A DNA stretch of 64,000 nucleotides from Planctomycetota bacterium (GCA_003669585.1 QWOQ01000015.1:248001-312000), one strand, 5' to 3'; counted from the first letter of the stretch, positions 42,469-53,585 are shown. Notes: generated by a model from the sequence alone, not told the origin. Numbers and translations: made by a program.

Positions 42469-44184
42469 TTAGAACTGTTGCGAGACGTACCGCCTCTTCA
42501 GGCGGGCGCGAATCCAAATTGCCGAAATATTAAGTAGTGCAATGAGCGTGACCAAAAGAAACGTGATCGTGAAAACCATCGGCTGGGCGGCTTGACTGTT
42601 GGGGCTTTGGAATCCAACGTCATAGACGAGGTAGGACAAATGCATAAATTCTCGCGACGCGTGAATGTAGGGAAATTCAGTATCGATGGGTAGATCCACC
42701 GCCAGTTTTTTGACTCCCACAAGCATCAAAGGCGCAACCTCTCCCGCGCCGCGTGCCATTGCTAAAATCAAACCGGTCATAATTCCAGGCAGCGCCCGAG
42801 GCAGCACAATGCGACGAATCGTCTGCCACTTTCCCGCTCCACAGGCATACGATCCCTCACGCATCGAATTAGGAACGGAAGACAAGGCTTCTTCTGTGGC
42901 AACAATGACCACAGGAAGTGTCAGAAGTGCAAGCGTGAGTGAGGCCCAGAGCAATCCACCAGTACCAAAAGTTGGTTGGTTGTCAGCGACAAGGCTGGCC
43001 TGGAAAAAAATCGCATCAATTCCACTGCCAAGAAAGTAACAGAAAAACCCAAGACCGAATGCCCCGTACACGATGCTTGGAACCCCAGCGAGATTATTAA
43101 TGGCGATTCGTATGAACGTTGTGAGAGGACCGCTCGTGGCGTATTCGCGAAGGTAAAGGGCAGCAAGGACTCCAAAGGGCGCTACAAAAAGTGCCATGAT
43201 CATGGTCATGGCAAGAGTTCCCCATATTGCAGGAAAAACACCTCCTGCGCTGTTGGCTTCCCGTGGATTGTCAGAAAGAAACTCCCACCATCTCGAGGCA
43301 TACACCGCCATCTTCTGCATCAGTCCAATTCGATTGGGTTGCCAGGCGCGAACGATCGACTCCAGCGGAATGGTTGTTGTCTCGCCCGAGGTTGTCGAAA
43401 ATTCAAATGACCACTTCGCGTTTTCTTCGCGCAGTTCAGACGTTTGTGTATCGAGTGATAAAGCAGCCTGCTCGGTCTCTTGCAGTATCTGCTTTTCGGA
43501 TTTGATTGCAGCAAAATACTGAGGGCTCTTGTTGCCGTAGTCGAGATCCGCCTGCACAACGGCCAGCCGCGCATTTCTCAGAGTGCGTTGCAGGCGGCCA
43601 CGGTCAGTGTGATCCAAATGCATGGCAGATCGCCACCGAATTCGCACTGACGGATGCAACTCATTGAATTTTTCCCACGCAGCTTCCGGTCCCTCGGCGA
43701 CGGCTACGCCACGTTCGAGAAGTCGAGTAGGAAAGCCATGAAAGCGTCCTCCTTCGAGGCGCTCAACGGCTGTTGCCCATGTGGGATTCGATTCAGAAGT
43801 GATCAGACGATCATCGATCCATTCGAAATGATTTCCCGTGATTTCAAAATTTGCGATTCGGATAAGTCGTCGAGTAAACGGGATCGGCTTGGGGCCTGTG
43901 GCATCGATTGCTTCTTCGCGCCGAGTGACTTCGCCGAGCGACTCCCGACCATTGGATGTTTGCACCAATTGCAGAGGGACCGGCCAGAATGTGGAACTTC
44001 CTCGCACCACAATGAGCCCCAGCAGTCCAGCGATCATCATGAGCGCTAGGGTGAGAGATCCCGCCATCAGCCAGACCCATGGTTCGCCGTGCGAAGCCAG
44101 GGTTGTGTGGGCCGACCGCCGTCGCTTCGGTCTCAATTCGTTTTCACGGAGAGGAAATGTTTTCGGCGACGCATCAGAGTTCAT
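42469..44184 (-). CDS. pstA: Phosphate ABC transporter permease PstA, with large periplasmic insertion
   Basis: [28 protein letters not shown]...[12 protein letters not shown]...[30 protein letters not shown]. Confidence 0.92.
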   Translation of the reverse strand: MNSDASPKTFPLRENELRPKRRRSAHTTLASHGEPWVWLMAGSLTLALMMIAGLLGLIVVRGSSTFWPVPLQLVQTSNGRESLGEVTRREEAIDATGPKPIPFTRRLIRIANFEITGNHFEWIDDRLITSESNPTWATAVERLEGGRFHGFPTRLLERGVAVAEGPEAAWEKFNELHPSVRIRWRSAMHLDHTDRGRLQRTLRNARLAVVQADLDYGNKSPQYFAAIKSEKQILQETEQAALSLDTQTSELREENAKWSFEFSTTSGETTTIPLESIVRAWQPNRIGLMQKMAVYASRWWEFLSDNPREANSAGGVFPAIWGTLAMTMIMALFVAPFGVLAALYLREYATSGPLTTFIRIAINNLAGVPSIVYGAFGLGFFCYFLGSGIDAIFFQASLVADNQPTFGTGGLLWASLTLALLTLPVVIVATEEALSSVPNSMREGSYACGAGKWQTIRRIVLPRALPGIMTGLILAMARGAGEVAPLMLVGVKKLAVDLPIDTEFPYIHASREFMHLSYLVYDVGFQSPNSQAAQPMVFTITFLLVTLIALLNISAIWIRARLKRRYVSQQF

Positions 44185-46771
44185 GAAATCTCCTGCGAAA
44201 ACGCTGTCGCACGAACTCAGCGATTGTGTTGACCACAAACGTCATGAAGAAAAGCACGACCGCCGCAAGAAAGAGAACTCGGTAATGGCTTGTTCCTCGG
44301 GCAGCCTCCGGAAGTTCTGTGGCGATGGCAGCGGAAAGGGTTTGAAATCCGTTAAAAATGTTCCAGCCCATGATCGGAGTATTTCCAGCGGCCATAAGAA
44401 CGATCATGGTTTCTCCCACGGCGCGTCCCAGACCAATCATCACCGCAGAAAAGAGTCCGCTGGCTGCCGTTGGAATGATGACACGAACGGCCGTTTGCCA
44501 TGGAGTGGCACCTGCACCAAGCGATGCCGATCGAAGATGCTCGGGAACGCTTGAAAGCGCATCGTCAGCAATCGTGAAAATAAGCGGGATAATCGCAAAG
44601 CTCATGCCGATTCCAACGACCAGAGCATTACGTTGCACGTAGGTTCCGAAGAGACCGCCTCGCGTGTCGAATCGCAGTGAATCGAAAAACATTCCAGCGA
44701 CCATCGCAATGGCCAGTGTCAGACCAACGCTAACGAGAAATTTTCCGCAAAGAACGAGTGCGGCCTGTTGTTCTGACCAGTCTTGCGAAACGCGTCGCAG
44801 AACCGGCCCGATCAACCGCTCGAGAAGCAGCATTGCGAGAATTCCAGAAAAAGGAAGCAACGCAAGCATCCATCCACCAAGGCCACTTCCCCCTCGCCCA
44901 TCCAGCCACGCTTGAATATCTCCCTGAAACAACAAGCGTTCGATCGTGGGAGATGCCGTATGCGCACACAAACAGCCCAGCGGAATGGCAACCAACGAGA
45001 CCAGTGCAAAGCGAAATCCAGCCCACTTACTTCTTAAGCCCGATGGAACAATCTGCCAGAAATGGGCTCCCGCGAGAATCGTAAGGGGTACGAGAAAGAC
45101 CGATGTGAGAATTGGCATTAAGCCCTGCTCAACCAGGGGTGCCAGAACAAGACCGGCGAAGAAACCCAGAACAACGCTCGGCAATCCGGCCATCAGTTCG
45201 ATGACCGGCTTCACGCGATTTTTCCATCGTGAGGACATGAACTGGCTTGAATAGATTGCGGCACACAAGGCGATTGGTACCGCAAAAAGCATCGAAAAAA
45301 GAGTCGCCTTGAGTGTGCCAAAAATGAGCGGTATGAGACCAAATTTTGACTCAAATGACTCGTGGCCTGTGGTCTCCCAGGCGTGGATCTCACTCGGATA
45401 ATTCTCGTACCAGAGAGGACGAAACAGCGATACAAAAGAGACTTCTGGAAATCCAGCATTGAACTCCCATGCCACCATGCGATTTTGTGTGGCGGCAATC
45501 AGCCTATTTTCGCGAGGGGAAATAATAACCGTCGAGGCGCTGCCACCGAGGAGTTTTGAATCGCTTGTGTCGAGCGATTGAATCAATCTGGAGTTGGTGG
45601 AGTAAAGCAGGCGAAGCATGCCAGAAGCACTCGCAACGGCGAGAAGCCGCGAGCGAGGTGAGGGTGCAAGTGCGGTGATTGCAGTGCCATCGCCGGAAAA
45701 CGTCTTCGTGGCGGTCATCGTGACTCCGTCCGAAGAAGTCGCCGTGTCACTTCGCACGCCAGTCCAAATATTGACGATCCCGTCGGAATCTGCTGCGGCC
45801 AGAGCCATGCCACCAAACAGGTGCTCCATCGCCACGATGCGCGTCGGAGCGTTTGTAAGGTTGAACGATTCGGCCAACCGCGGCGATTCAATCGTTCGAA
45901 TATCCCATCGCTCAGCAAGTCCGTTATCCCAAACGATAAATACCTGATCTCCAAGGGATGAAAGACGAACAAAACTCGCGGGGATCATCGAAGTTGGCGT
46001 AATGACCGCACCGCTGGTGGTAACAATCACCTCATCGGTAAGAAGATTGCGACGAGATTCAATGAACTCAACTCGAATTCCGCCCTCGGAGTCTAAAACG
46101 GCCACAAGGGATCCAGAAGTAAGCTTTGTACAGTCAACACTTTGAAGAGGTGCGCCAGTGACTCCCGAGGAAGGTTCAAGGAGCTCGCACACCGGTACAA
46201 TGCGTGAAAATTGACCCGTCTGAGAGTGAAATACAATCGTGTCGCCATCGAGACCAACCCCACGTTTTGGAATCGATGCAAGAGAAGCAGGAACATCTGT
46301 TGCGGCAAGGAACGTAGATTCCAGCCCGATGCGTCCCGTCCGAAAACTTCCATCCTCAAAGCCGATAACCGCATCGAGGGTTCCCGGCTCTACGCTGACA
46401 GCAGTCATGTGTGAAAGAGTTGTTTGATCGGGAGTGAGCACGGCAAGCACGGCACCATCAACTGCTTTGGAAACCATCATTCGTCCAGTCGATTCGAGCG
46501 ACCAGACCACGCTTCCCGACTCATCAGCCCCCAGGGCAACCGGCCCAGTTGGAGTGACATCATGGAGAGTGGCTCGCGGAGGACCAATTGTCGGTGCGCG
46601 AAAGAGCGGGAACGCAACAGAGAGCAAAAAGACACAGACCAGAAGTACTGCAACGATCGTCCCGATTCCGCCCATCGTGATGAGCACGCGTGCAACGAGG
46701 TCGCCTACTCGAACGCGTAGCGAGGTTGAACGACGCCGGGTTCTGCCGGTGAATGTCGTCTTGGAAAGCAT
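44174..46771 (-). CDS. pstC: Phosphate ABC transporter permease PstC with a beta-propeller-like insertion
   Basis: C-terminal permease (FGTLKATLFSMLFAVPIALCAAIYSSQFMS...GLPSVVLGFFAGLVLAPL...GLGRAVGETMIVLMAAGNTP). About 430 residues of WD40-like repeats lie between TM1 and TM2. Confidence 0.92.
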   Translation of the reverse strand: MLSKTTFTGRTRRRSTSLRVRVGDLVARVLITMGGIGTIVAVLLVCVFLLSVAFPLFRAPTIGPPRATLHDVTPTGPVALGADESGSVVWSLESTGRMMVSKAVDGAVLAVLTPDQTTLSHMTAVSVEPGTLDAVIGFEDGSFRTGRIGLESTFLAATDVPASLASIPKRGVGLDGDTIVFHSQTGQFSRIVPVCELLEPSSGVTGAPLQSVDCTKLTSGSLVAVLDSEGGIRVEFIESRRNLLTDEVIVTTSGAVITPTSMIPASFVRLSSLGDQVFIVWDNGLAERWDIRTIESPRLAESFNLTNAPTRIVAMEHLFGGMALAAADSDGIVNIWTGVRSDTATSSDGVTMTATKTFSGDGTAITALAPSPRSRLLAVASASGMLRLLYSTNSRLIQSLDTSDSKLLGGSASTVIISPRENRLIAATQNRMVAWEFNAGFPEVSFVSLFRPLWYENYPSEIHAWETTGHESFESKFGLIPLIFGTLKATLFSMLFAVPIALCAAIYSSQFMSSRWKNRVKPVIELMAGLPSVVLGFFAGLVLAPLVEQGLMPILTSVFLVPLTILAGAHFWQIVPSGLRSKWAGFRFALVSLVAIPLGCLCAHTASPTIERLLFQGDIQAWLDGRGGSGLGGWMLALLPFSGILAMLLLERLIGPVLRRVSQDWSEQQAALVLCGKFLVSVGLTLAIAMVAGMFFDSLRFDTRGGLFGTYVQRNALVVGIGMSFAIIPLIFTIADDALSSVPEHLRSASLGAGATPWQTAVRVIIPTAASGLFSAVMIGLGRAVGETMIVLMAAGNTPIMGWNIFNGFQTLSAAIATELPEAARGTSHYRVLFLAAVVLFFMTFVVNTIAEFVRQRFRRRFHEL

Positions 46772-46899
46772 GCCATGACTGCCTAGGAATACGCGATCGG
46801 AAAATGTGTATTAAAGAGAACCGGACACAACCGCAGGTGCACGAAAGAGAAACACTAAAAAAGTTTTATGATCGACCTTTATGCGAGCATTCAAAGAAA

Positions 46900-47946
46900 T
46901 CACTTTTTTCCTTCGATCATGACAAGAGCCCGCGAAGCCATTTTTGAGGTCACGGGTAGATAACCATCTTTCATGACATCAGCCTGCCCCGATGCGCTGA
47001 GAACATACCGCAAAAACTCTCGTCGAAGTGGATCGAGAGATTGGCCCGGCTTTAAGTTGACACTTAAGTAGAGAAAACGTGCGAGTGGATAGTCTCCCGA
47101 ATAGGCATTGACTGCGACTACGTCGACAACCGTACCACCATCCTTCGCGGAAAGAGGAACCGCACGTACGTCGGAGGTGCGATATCCGAATCCGCTGTAC
47201 CCAATCCCAAATCTATCGGAGGCGACGGCTTGAACGACACTCGAACTTCCGGGTTGCTCTTTCACCGTCGGTTTGAAGTCGCCTTTGAAAAGTGCGTTCT
47301 CTTTAAAATAGCCATACGTGCCGCTCGTGGCATTTCGTCCATACAGACTGATCGGCTTGTCCTTCCACTCACCGTCCAAACCGAGATCTCCCCATGTTCG
47401 AATATCAGATTTGGAACCACCCGTGCGATTCTTTGAAAAGATTGCGTCGACCTGCTGAAGCGACATGCTTTTGATCGGGTTGTCCTTATGAACAAAGACA
47501 GCAAGCATGTCGATTGCCGTGGGAACCACTGTTGGTGGATACCCATGTTTGGACTTAAAGAGATCAATCTCGCTCGGCTTCCAATCACGACTCATGGGAC
47601 CAAATGTGCTTGTGCCTTCGGTGAGTGCCGGTGGACCGGAGGCCGAACCTTTTCCTTCGACGCCCTCACGGACCGATGGATAAAATGTCTTGAAACCTTC
47701 GCACCAAAGAGCAACAAGGTTGTTCATCGTGTCTGAACCAACGCATTTGAGCGATCCTGAAACTTCGCCTGAAACTTTTTTGTAGGGCAGCAATTGCGGA
47801 TCAATTTTTACGACTGCGTCTTTTTCGTTTTCAGATGCCGGGGCCGCAAGGCTCTGGGAATCGATGACGAATACGGTGCACATCTCGACGAGTGCGATCA
47901 AAGCAACAAATCTGCACATTCGAAAAACATTCAGTGTCAGAAGCAT
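46900..47946 (-). CDS. pstS: Phosphate-binding protein PstS
   Basis: GSLKCVGSDTMNNLVALWCEGFKTFYPSV...SASGPPALTEGTSTFGPMSRDWKPSE...GRNATSGTYGYFKENALFKGDFK. Confidence 0.94.
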   Translation of the reverse strand: MLLTLNVFRMCRFVALIALVEMCTVFVIDSQSLAAPASENEKDAVVKIDPQLLPYKKVSGEVSGSLKCVGSDTMNNLVALWCEGFKTFYPSVREGVEGKGSASGPPALTEGTSTFGPMSRDWKPSEIDLFKSKHGYPPTVVPTAIDMLAVFVHKDNPIKSMSLQQVDAIFSKNRTGGSKSDIRTWGDLGLDGEWKDKPISLYGRNATSGTYGYFKENALFKGDFKPTVKEQPGSSSVVQAVASDRFGIGYSGFGYRTSDVRAVPLSAKDGGTVVDVVAVNAYSGDYPLARFLYLSVNLKPGQSLDPLRREFLRYVLSASGQADVMKDGYLPVTSKMASRALVMIEGKK

Positions 47947-48119
47947 GGGTCTAAATTCCTTATGCCAATATTTCTTATAGAGACGGATGTAGTTCTAATA
48001 AAAACCCATGAGAATTGTGTGAGGGAGATGCGAAAAGAGCTTATTTCCAGAACTTGTGTGAGGTCTTTCCAACCCCCGCAGATGAGTTTTCTTTCGGACT
48101 ATCTTCTGCGGATGGACTG

Positions 48120-48405
48120 CGGTTCAAATCCAACGCATCGTATTTTCAGGAATCGTTTTTCCAACAACACATTGCAGCAAGTATTCGGGACCACGGCTTT
48201 TCTTCCAGTCCCCGACATTCGATAGCCACCGAAGGGCTGACGATTCACCAATGGGTCCAGTGATGCCCCGATTAAAATAGATATTGCCAGCTGTAAAAAC
48301 TTTGAACGCGAGCAAAAGATGTGCAGGACTTCTCGACCACACACCGCAGCTCAGGCGAAAGGAGTGCTGTTGGCAATCAAAAGTGCGTGGTCAAAGTCCT
48401 TGGCC
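48120..48405 (-). pseudogene. Degraded C-terminal fragment of a delta-1-pyrroline-5-carboxylate dehydrogenase (P5CDH/PutA-like)
   Basis: Minus-strand fragments spread over frames: AKDFDHALLIANSTPFA*, GNIYFNRGITGP, LVNRQPFGGYRMSGTGRKA, GPEYLLQCVVGKTIPENTMR. Together they reconstruct the P5CDH C-terminus with stops and frameshifts. Confidence 0.8.
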
Positions 48406-48964
48406 TCTCTCACGGCCGCACCTTCAAGGCATCATCGAGCGTGGCTCATTCGCCAATAAGCTGCGACCACCAATCGGAGAACATCGGAGTTGGTTTGGCC
48501 TAACGTGAAGCCGACAAAAGAATTCGGCCAATCCGCTGAACGTCAGATTCAAGCAACTCGATCTGACGGACCACAAAAAGTGGAAAAAACTTCTCCGTAA
48601 AAAAGGAGTTAGTGGATTGAACGAGCCCTCGGTCAACCGTTCGTCATATGAGTGAACGCCTTTGGACATAGGGCGTGAGTGGTACGAGCGATCCCCTGAA
48701 AGATGGATCCAGCATGAAAATTGTGAGAAGTGTTTGAAAGATCGAGAAAAAGAATCGTCCTTTCGTTCAATTGCGACCGAAGTCTAGCGGTAGCGAATGG
48801 TTAAAGAACATGGAACAAGCGATTTGTTTACGGGAAAGCCAAAGTTTTTTGAGAGATACGAGGGGAGGATGGTAGACTCCTATAAGTAATCGCACGATTT
48901 TCGCCGTCGCGTCATTGTCTCAAAAAGGGCGAATGGCAGATCGCGAGTTCCCACAGCGTAAGAG

Positions 48965-49714
48965 ATGTCCGCCACACCATCGAAAACTTCTACGGTTGCC
49001 TCAGCGGTTGCACTGCGTACAACCGCTGAAGCGATTGTGTCACCACTGATTCTTCCGGCACTCTTACTGTGCGACTTTTCCCATTTGTCTCAAGAAATAG
49101 AAAATCTTGAACAGGCCGGAGCACGAGCGCTTCATCTGGACGTCATGGATGGTCATTTTGTGCCCAATCTAACGTATGGGCCGACGATCGTTGAAGCAGT
49201 ATGTCGATCGGCCACTGTTCCAGTTGAAGTGCATCTGATGATCGAACGTCCTGAGGACACGCTGGCTCTTTATCAACGTGCCGGAGCTTCGGTGATTACC
49301 GTCCACATCGAAACGTTGAGCGATCCACGCAGCATGCTCAATCAGATTCGCTCTTTAGGACTTTCAGCGCATCTTGCACTTAATCCCAAGACGGATGTTC
49401 TCGCGGTGTTTGATGTTCTTGACGCGTGCGACGGCGTGCTCGTTATGAGCGTCGAGCCTGGATTCGGTGGGCAGGCGTTCTTGCCTGGAACGCTTCACAA
49501 ACTTCGTGCATTCGTTGAAGAACGAAATCGGCGGCAACTCAAGTTTCGCTTGGCCGTCGATGGAGGGATTGATCAGAAGACGATTGGGCTCACCTCCCAT
49601 GCAGGAGCGCAGTGGTTTGTTGCGGGCTCTTCTGTGATTCGGTCTGATAATTATGCCGCCGCCATCAGTTCATTGGAGCGATTGGCAGCAGACGCCATCA
49701 GCATCCACTCATGA
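48965..49714 (+). CDS. rpe: Ribulose-phosphate 3-epimerase
   Basis: LILPALLLCDFSHLSQEIENLEQAGARALHLDVMDGHFVPNLTYGP...VLVMSVEPGFGGQAF...VDGGID. Confidence 0.96.
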   Translation: MSATPSKTSTVASAVALRTTAEAIVSPLILPALLLCDFSHLSQEIENLEQAGARALHLDVMDGHFVPNLTYGPTIVEAVCRSATVPVEVHLMIERPEDTLALYQRAGASVITVHIETLSDPRSMLNQIRSLGLSAHLALNPKTDVLAVFDVLDACDGVLVMSVEPGFGGQAFLPGTLHKLRAFVEERNRRQLKFRLAVDGGIDQKTIGLTSHAGAQWFVAGSSVIRSDNYAAAISSLERLAADAISIHS

Positions 49715-49754
49715 ATGTTTATTGTGTAATTTCGTGACAAATGTATAGGAGAGT

Positions 49755-50429
49755 ATGGGTTCGATGAGTGATTCGATCGTACTGATTCGTTCCGGAGCGA
49801 CGGCTTTTGATCTCGAGCAACGCATTCGTGGCACACTCGACATGCCGCTTTGCGATGAAGGACTTCGTGAGGCAGAGCACTGTGCCGAAATGCTTGGAAC
49901 TGGCGAACGCACCGATCAGTCAGGTGCTTATCGAGGAAAAGTCGAATCGATCAAAGCAATCTATTCATCGAAGGCACTGTGCGCACTTCACACCTGTCGA
50001 ATCGTGGCCCAAAGACTCGATCTTCGTCCGCAACAACTCGCACAGCTTGAAAATCTTAATCAGGGTCTCTGGCAAGGAATGCTCGTGTCGGAAATTCGGT
50101 TGCGTCAGCCACGTCTGTATCGGCAATGGCAGGAAAATCCTTGGAGCATCTGTCCACCGGATGGAGAATTGCTTGAGCAAGCCGTTGCTCGCGTGGAGAC
50201 GGTTCTTGCAAAACTGAAAAAGAAGCATCGGACAGGAAGGATTGCTCTGGTGGTTCCTGAGCCACTCGAGCAGATCGTGAGATGGATTCTTGCAGGAGAA
50301 CCGATCCAAGATTTGTGGCTAAGAAATTCAGATCGACCACTCGTCATTGAGTTACCCATAAACAGTCAGTGGCAATCAGGCGATCGCACAAAAAATGGAC
50401 AGCGAAATCCATCGGGCATTACATCGTAA
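49755..50429 (+). CDS. Histidine phosphatase (PGM)-fold protein lacking catalytic histidines
   Basis: SIVLIRSGATAFDLEQRIRGTLDMPLCDEGLREAEHCAEML...AIYSSKALCALHTCRIVAQRL...LENLNQGLWQGM. The RHG motif reads RSG. Confidence 0.85.
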   Translation: MGSMSDSIVLIRSGATAFDLEQRIRGTLDMPLCDEGLREAEHCAEMLGTGERTDQSGAYRGKVESIKAIYSSKALCALHTCRIVAQRLDLRPQQLAQLENLNQGLWQGMLVSEIRLRQPRLYRQWQENPWSICPPDGELLEQAVARVETVLAKLKKKHRTGRIALVVPEPLEQIVRWILAGEPIQDLWLRNSDRPLVIELPINSQWQSGDRTKNGQRNPSGITS

Positions 50430-50735
50430 ATTCTTCGGCATACGGAGAAAGAAAATCTTTCCGAAAACGTTCTCCTCTGCCATGCTCCATGAAAATGGAT
50501 AAACAAGAGCCACAAGAGAGAACTCTTCAGACGTTCTTACGATGAAAGAGGTATTATTCAGCGGTTCTCTGGCGCTGCCAAAGTTTGTCGGGATCGTTAG
50601 ACTTCTTTTATAGAAAGAGCGTCACGTAAAAGTCGAAAAGCTAAAAAACCGCAAGAAATAGAAAATGACGTGGGCTTGCCGTACCGCATTTTTCGGTGAG
50701 ATGCGGTTGCGACATCCACTGAGTAGAACTGCACT

Positions 50736-51710
50736 ATGGCCAGAGGCGATATCAAAACAACCAGCGATCCAGACAACGGGGACAAGTGGCCCCCGATCGC
50801 CGCTTTTTCACAGACCGCACATACGACGGATTCTGAATCTTCTGACACGGTAAAAAAACCTGTCAGTGAAGAGACCGCAAAACTCAAGCGTCCTGCTCGT
50901 GCGAGCGGGAAAAAACGCGGAGTTCCCGAGGGGCTCTGGCAGATGTGTCAGGGATGCCAGGCAACAATTTTTCGAAAAGAGGCCGAACAGCTTTTGAATG
51001 TCTGCCCACAATGCGGCTATCACTGGTATGTATCAGCTGCCGATCGTATTACACAACTCCTCGACGCAGGTACTTTTGAGGAATGGAATGCGCATTTGGA
51101 GCCTACGGATCCTCTGGGATTTATTGATAAAAAACCGTATGCCGATCGACTGAAGGCGGAGCAAAAGCGAACGGGACTTCGCGATGCAGCACTCACTGGA
51201 ACTGGCATGATTCGCGCGCGACGCGTTGCAGTTGGTGTGACCGATTCGGCGTTTATCATGGGGAGCATGGGAAGCGTTGTCGGCGAACGACTCGCGCGAC
51301 TCATTGAACGAGCCACATTGGAAAAGCTTCCGTTGATTATCATCAGCGCGTCAGGAGGCGGGGCGAGAATGCACGAAGGCATTTTGTCGTTGATGCAAAT
51401 GGCAAAAGTTTCAGCAGCGCTGGCACTCTATTCGCGTTCTGGTGGTCTCTACATCTCAGTGATTACGAATCCGACCATGGGAGGTGTGGCTGCAAGTTTC
51501 GCAAGTTTAGGAGATCTTATCTTTGCCGAACCTCGTGCGCTCATCGGGTTTGCCGGCCCGCGTACAATCAAAGCGACGATCCGCGTTGAATTGCCAAAAG
51601 GATTCCAAACGAGTGAATTTCTTCTCGAACATGGATTCATCGATCGAATCGTTGATCGCAAAGATCTAAAAAGTGAAATTGCTCGAGTAATTGATTACTG
51701 TCGCGGATAG
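50736..51710 (+). CDS. accD: Acetyl-CoA carboxylase carboxyltransferase subunit beta
   Basis: Zn ribbon [47 protein letters not shown]...[21 protein letters not shown]...[17 protein letters not shown]. Confidence 0.97.
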   Translation: MARGDIKTTSDPDNGDKWPPIAAFSQTAHTTDSESSDTVKKPVSEETAKLKRPARASGKKRGVPEGLWQMCQGCQATIFRKEAEQLLNVCPQCGYHWYVSAADRITQLLDAGTFEEWNAHLEPTDPLGFIDKKPYADRLKAEQKRTGLRDAALTGTGMIRARRVAVGVTDSAFIMGSMGSVVGERLARLIERATLEKLPLIIISASGGGARMHEGILSLMQMAKVSAALALYSRSGGLYISVITNPTMGGVAASFASLGDLIFAEPRALIGFAGPRTIKATIRVELPKGFQTSEFLLEHGFIDRIVDRKDLKSEIARVIDYCRG

Positions 51711-51733
51711 AACCCGTGTCTGGCGTGCGGGGA

Positions 51734-53320
51734 CTAATAATGGGCTTCAAATCCGGCAAATGCACCGTGGATGAGAGAGCTTCCAGTGGAATTTATTGAA
51801 GAGAGCGATGTCGGAGTATCGATCACCGTAGGCCACGACTGATCGGCAAGAGCTACATGTCCCACGCCTACAATTCGATAGCCTGCTGAAATCGTCCACC
51901 GAGGGTTGATGTCCCACGCTACCCCAGTGTCCAAAGATCCGAGATAGGAAAACGTGCCAAGCTTTGACTGAGAAAGCATCGCGGCACCAGTGAGCGTCTC
52001 CGTGGCAGGAACACCACTAGTGCTACCGAGTGACCCATTGCTGGCGATTGAATTACCGGCGAGCATGAATTTTGGAACGATCGCAAAACGCATCGTTGGT
52101 AGAAAGTTCCAATCACACTGAGCACCCAGCTGTCCGCCGTAGAGCAGGTTATTGGTTTCAAGATTCAACAAGATGCTGCCACTGGAGCTGGTGCTTTGAA
52201 AGATCAATTGATCTTGAAGCTGAAAAAATCGAAACCCCGCTAACCATGCGAGTGAGATGCGTCGTTGACGGCTGTCGATCAAAGTACCCCGGCTTTGAGG
52301 TGCGTAAATCCAGTTGAATTCGACGTCGTTGACCAGATCAGAACGACTGATCTGCTGAGAACCCGCGGTTGAAAGAAGCAGATTGGCGTCTATGCCTCCA
52401 AGTGTGACGCCAACAACCGTTGGCGTTGCGGCGATCGAATTGGTTGCACTACTGACTTGTCCTGAAGATCCGAGGTTGTAAACTCCCCAGTAAATCGCCT
52501 CGAACGCATGTTTGTGTTGGTCACCGAATCGGCGTCCCACATGCAAATCGACACCACCTGGCCATGTGGCCGCTGCATTATTGGTGAACAGCACGGATTG
52601 AGTACCAATTCTGCTAGTCGCAACGCCAGGGGGAAGTGTTCGGGTCATGACAAGACCGCTTGCGCCAGAAAACCATCGTGGCAAGCAGGGGTCTGGTGAG
52701 ACATCGATGCACCCCGACGATAGTTGAGGATCGCAGAGAACATCTGAAACATAAAACGGCGGACATTCACTCGGGGAAGATACAAAATTCTCTACAAGAG
52801 GCAGAATCTCGCCCTCTTGAAGCGGAAGCTCATCTCGAAAAGATGCTTGTACATATGGAAGGTTTTTGTTCCAAGAACCTTCCGTCCATATCGAAGTATC
52901 TTGAGTAGCTTTAAGTATCTGTCTATCTTTTATTCGTGCGGGAGGAAGTTGCAAATCATTCTCGCGCGATGTATTCACAGCGGGTACAAATTCAACGACA
53001 TCGTCTTGAAGAACTTTTGAAGAAAGAGGGATTTTTGGAAAAACGGTTGTTTGTTTTTTCAAAGATCGCGGGGACCATGTCTGTTGGGAATCCGTCGCCG
53101 ACGTATCACGAGTCGATGAAGAATGGATCGCTGCGCGATCGCCCCAAGGGTCCTGCCAAGCCGGACTCGGCTCCTCGGCATTAATTGTCTCCGTCGTCAT
53201 CGATGACCAGATCACCGCAACAAAGACAATCCATACTGCGATCCGCACTTGAGCTCTGCACCATGCAAGAATCGTGTGAACCATAAGACAGAGCCCCTTG
53301 GCATCAGGCAACGGGGACAA
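51734..53320 (-). CDS. BBP7-family outer membrane beta-barrel protein
   Basis: WFSGASGLVMTRTLPPG..., DLHVGRRFGDQHKHAFEAIYWGVYNLG, repeated beta-strand pattern and a C-terminal GAFAGFEAHY. Confidence 0.8.
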   Translation of the reverse strand: MSPLPDAKGLCLMVHTILAWCRAQVRIAVWIVFVAVIWSSMTTETINAEEPSPAWQDPWGDRAAIHSSSTRDTSATDSQQTWSPRSLKKQTTVFPKIPLSSKVLQDDVVEFVPAVNTSRENDLQLPPARIKDRQILKATQDTSIWTEGSWNKNLPYVQASFRDELPLQEGEILPLVENFVSSPSECPPFYVSDVLCDPQLSSGCIDVSPDPCLPRWFSGASGLVMTRTLPPGVATSRIGTQSVLFTNNAAATWPGGVDLHVGRRFGDQHKHAFEAIYWGVYNLGSSGQVSSATNSIAATPTVVGVTLGGIDANLLLSTAGSQQISRSDLVNDVEFNWIYAPQSRGTLIDSRQRRISLAWLAGFRFFQLQDQLIFQSTSSSGSILLNLETNNLLYGGQLGAQCDWNFLPTMRFAIVPKFMLAGNSIASNGSLGSTSGVPATETLTGAAMLSQSKLGTFSYLGSLDTGVAWDINPRWTISAGYRIVGVGHVALADQSWPTVIDTPTSLSSINSTGSSLIHGAFAGFEAHY

Positions 53321-53585
53321 AAGGATGATTGGGGCAACGACGAGGAATCAGGCAGGAGGATGTTTCGGGAGAGTCGGACATTCATCGAGGTTGGTCAAGG
53401 CCGCTTTCGACGCATAAAAAGACACGTTTTTGTAGTGAAAAATTGCAAATAAAGGAGAAAGAGATCAGATGGGTAGACTCATTTGGAATCCTCCTTCGTT
53501 TCAATAAAGAGTCATCGCGAAAGCCGATCAAGCGAATGCCGAAACGATCACAAGATGAAGTGTCGATTCGCAAGAGATTTTTTAG

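Noticed and set aside
43838-44554. Plus-strand 238-aa ORF opposite pstA/pstC
   Set aside because: Antisense to conserved transporter genes.
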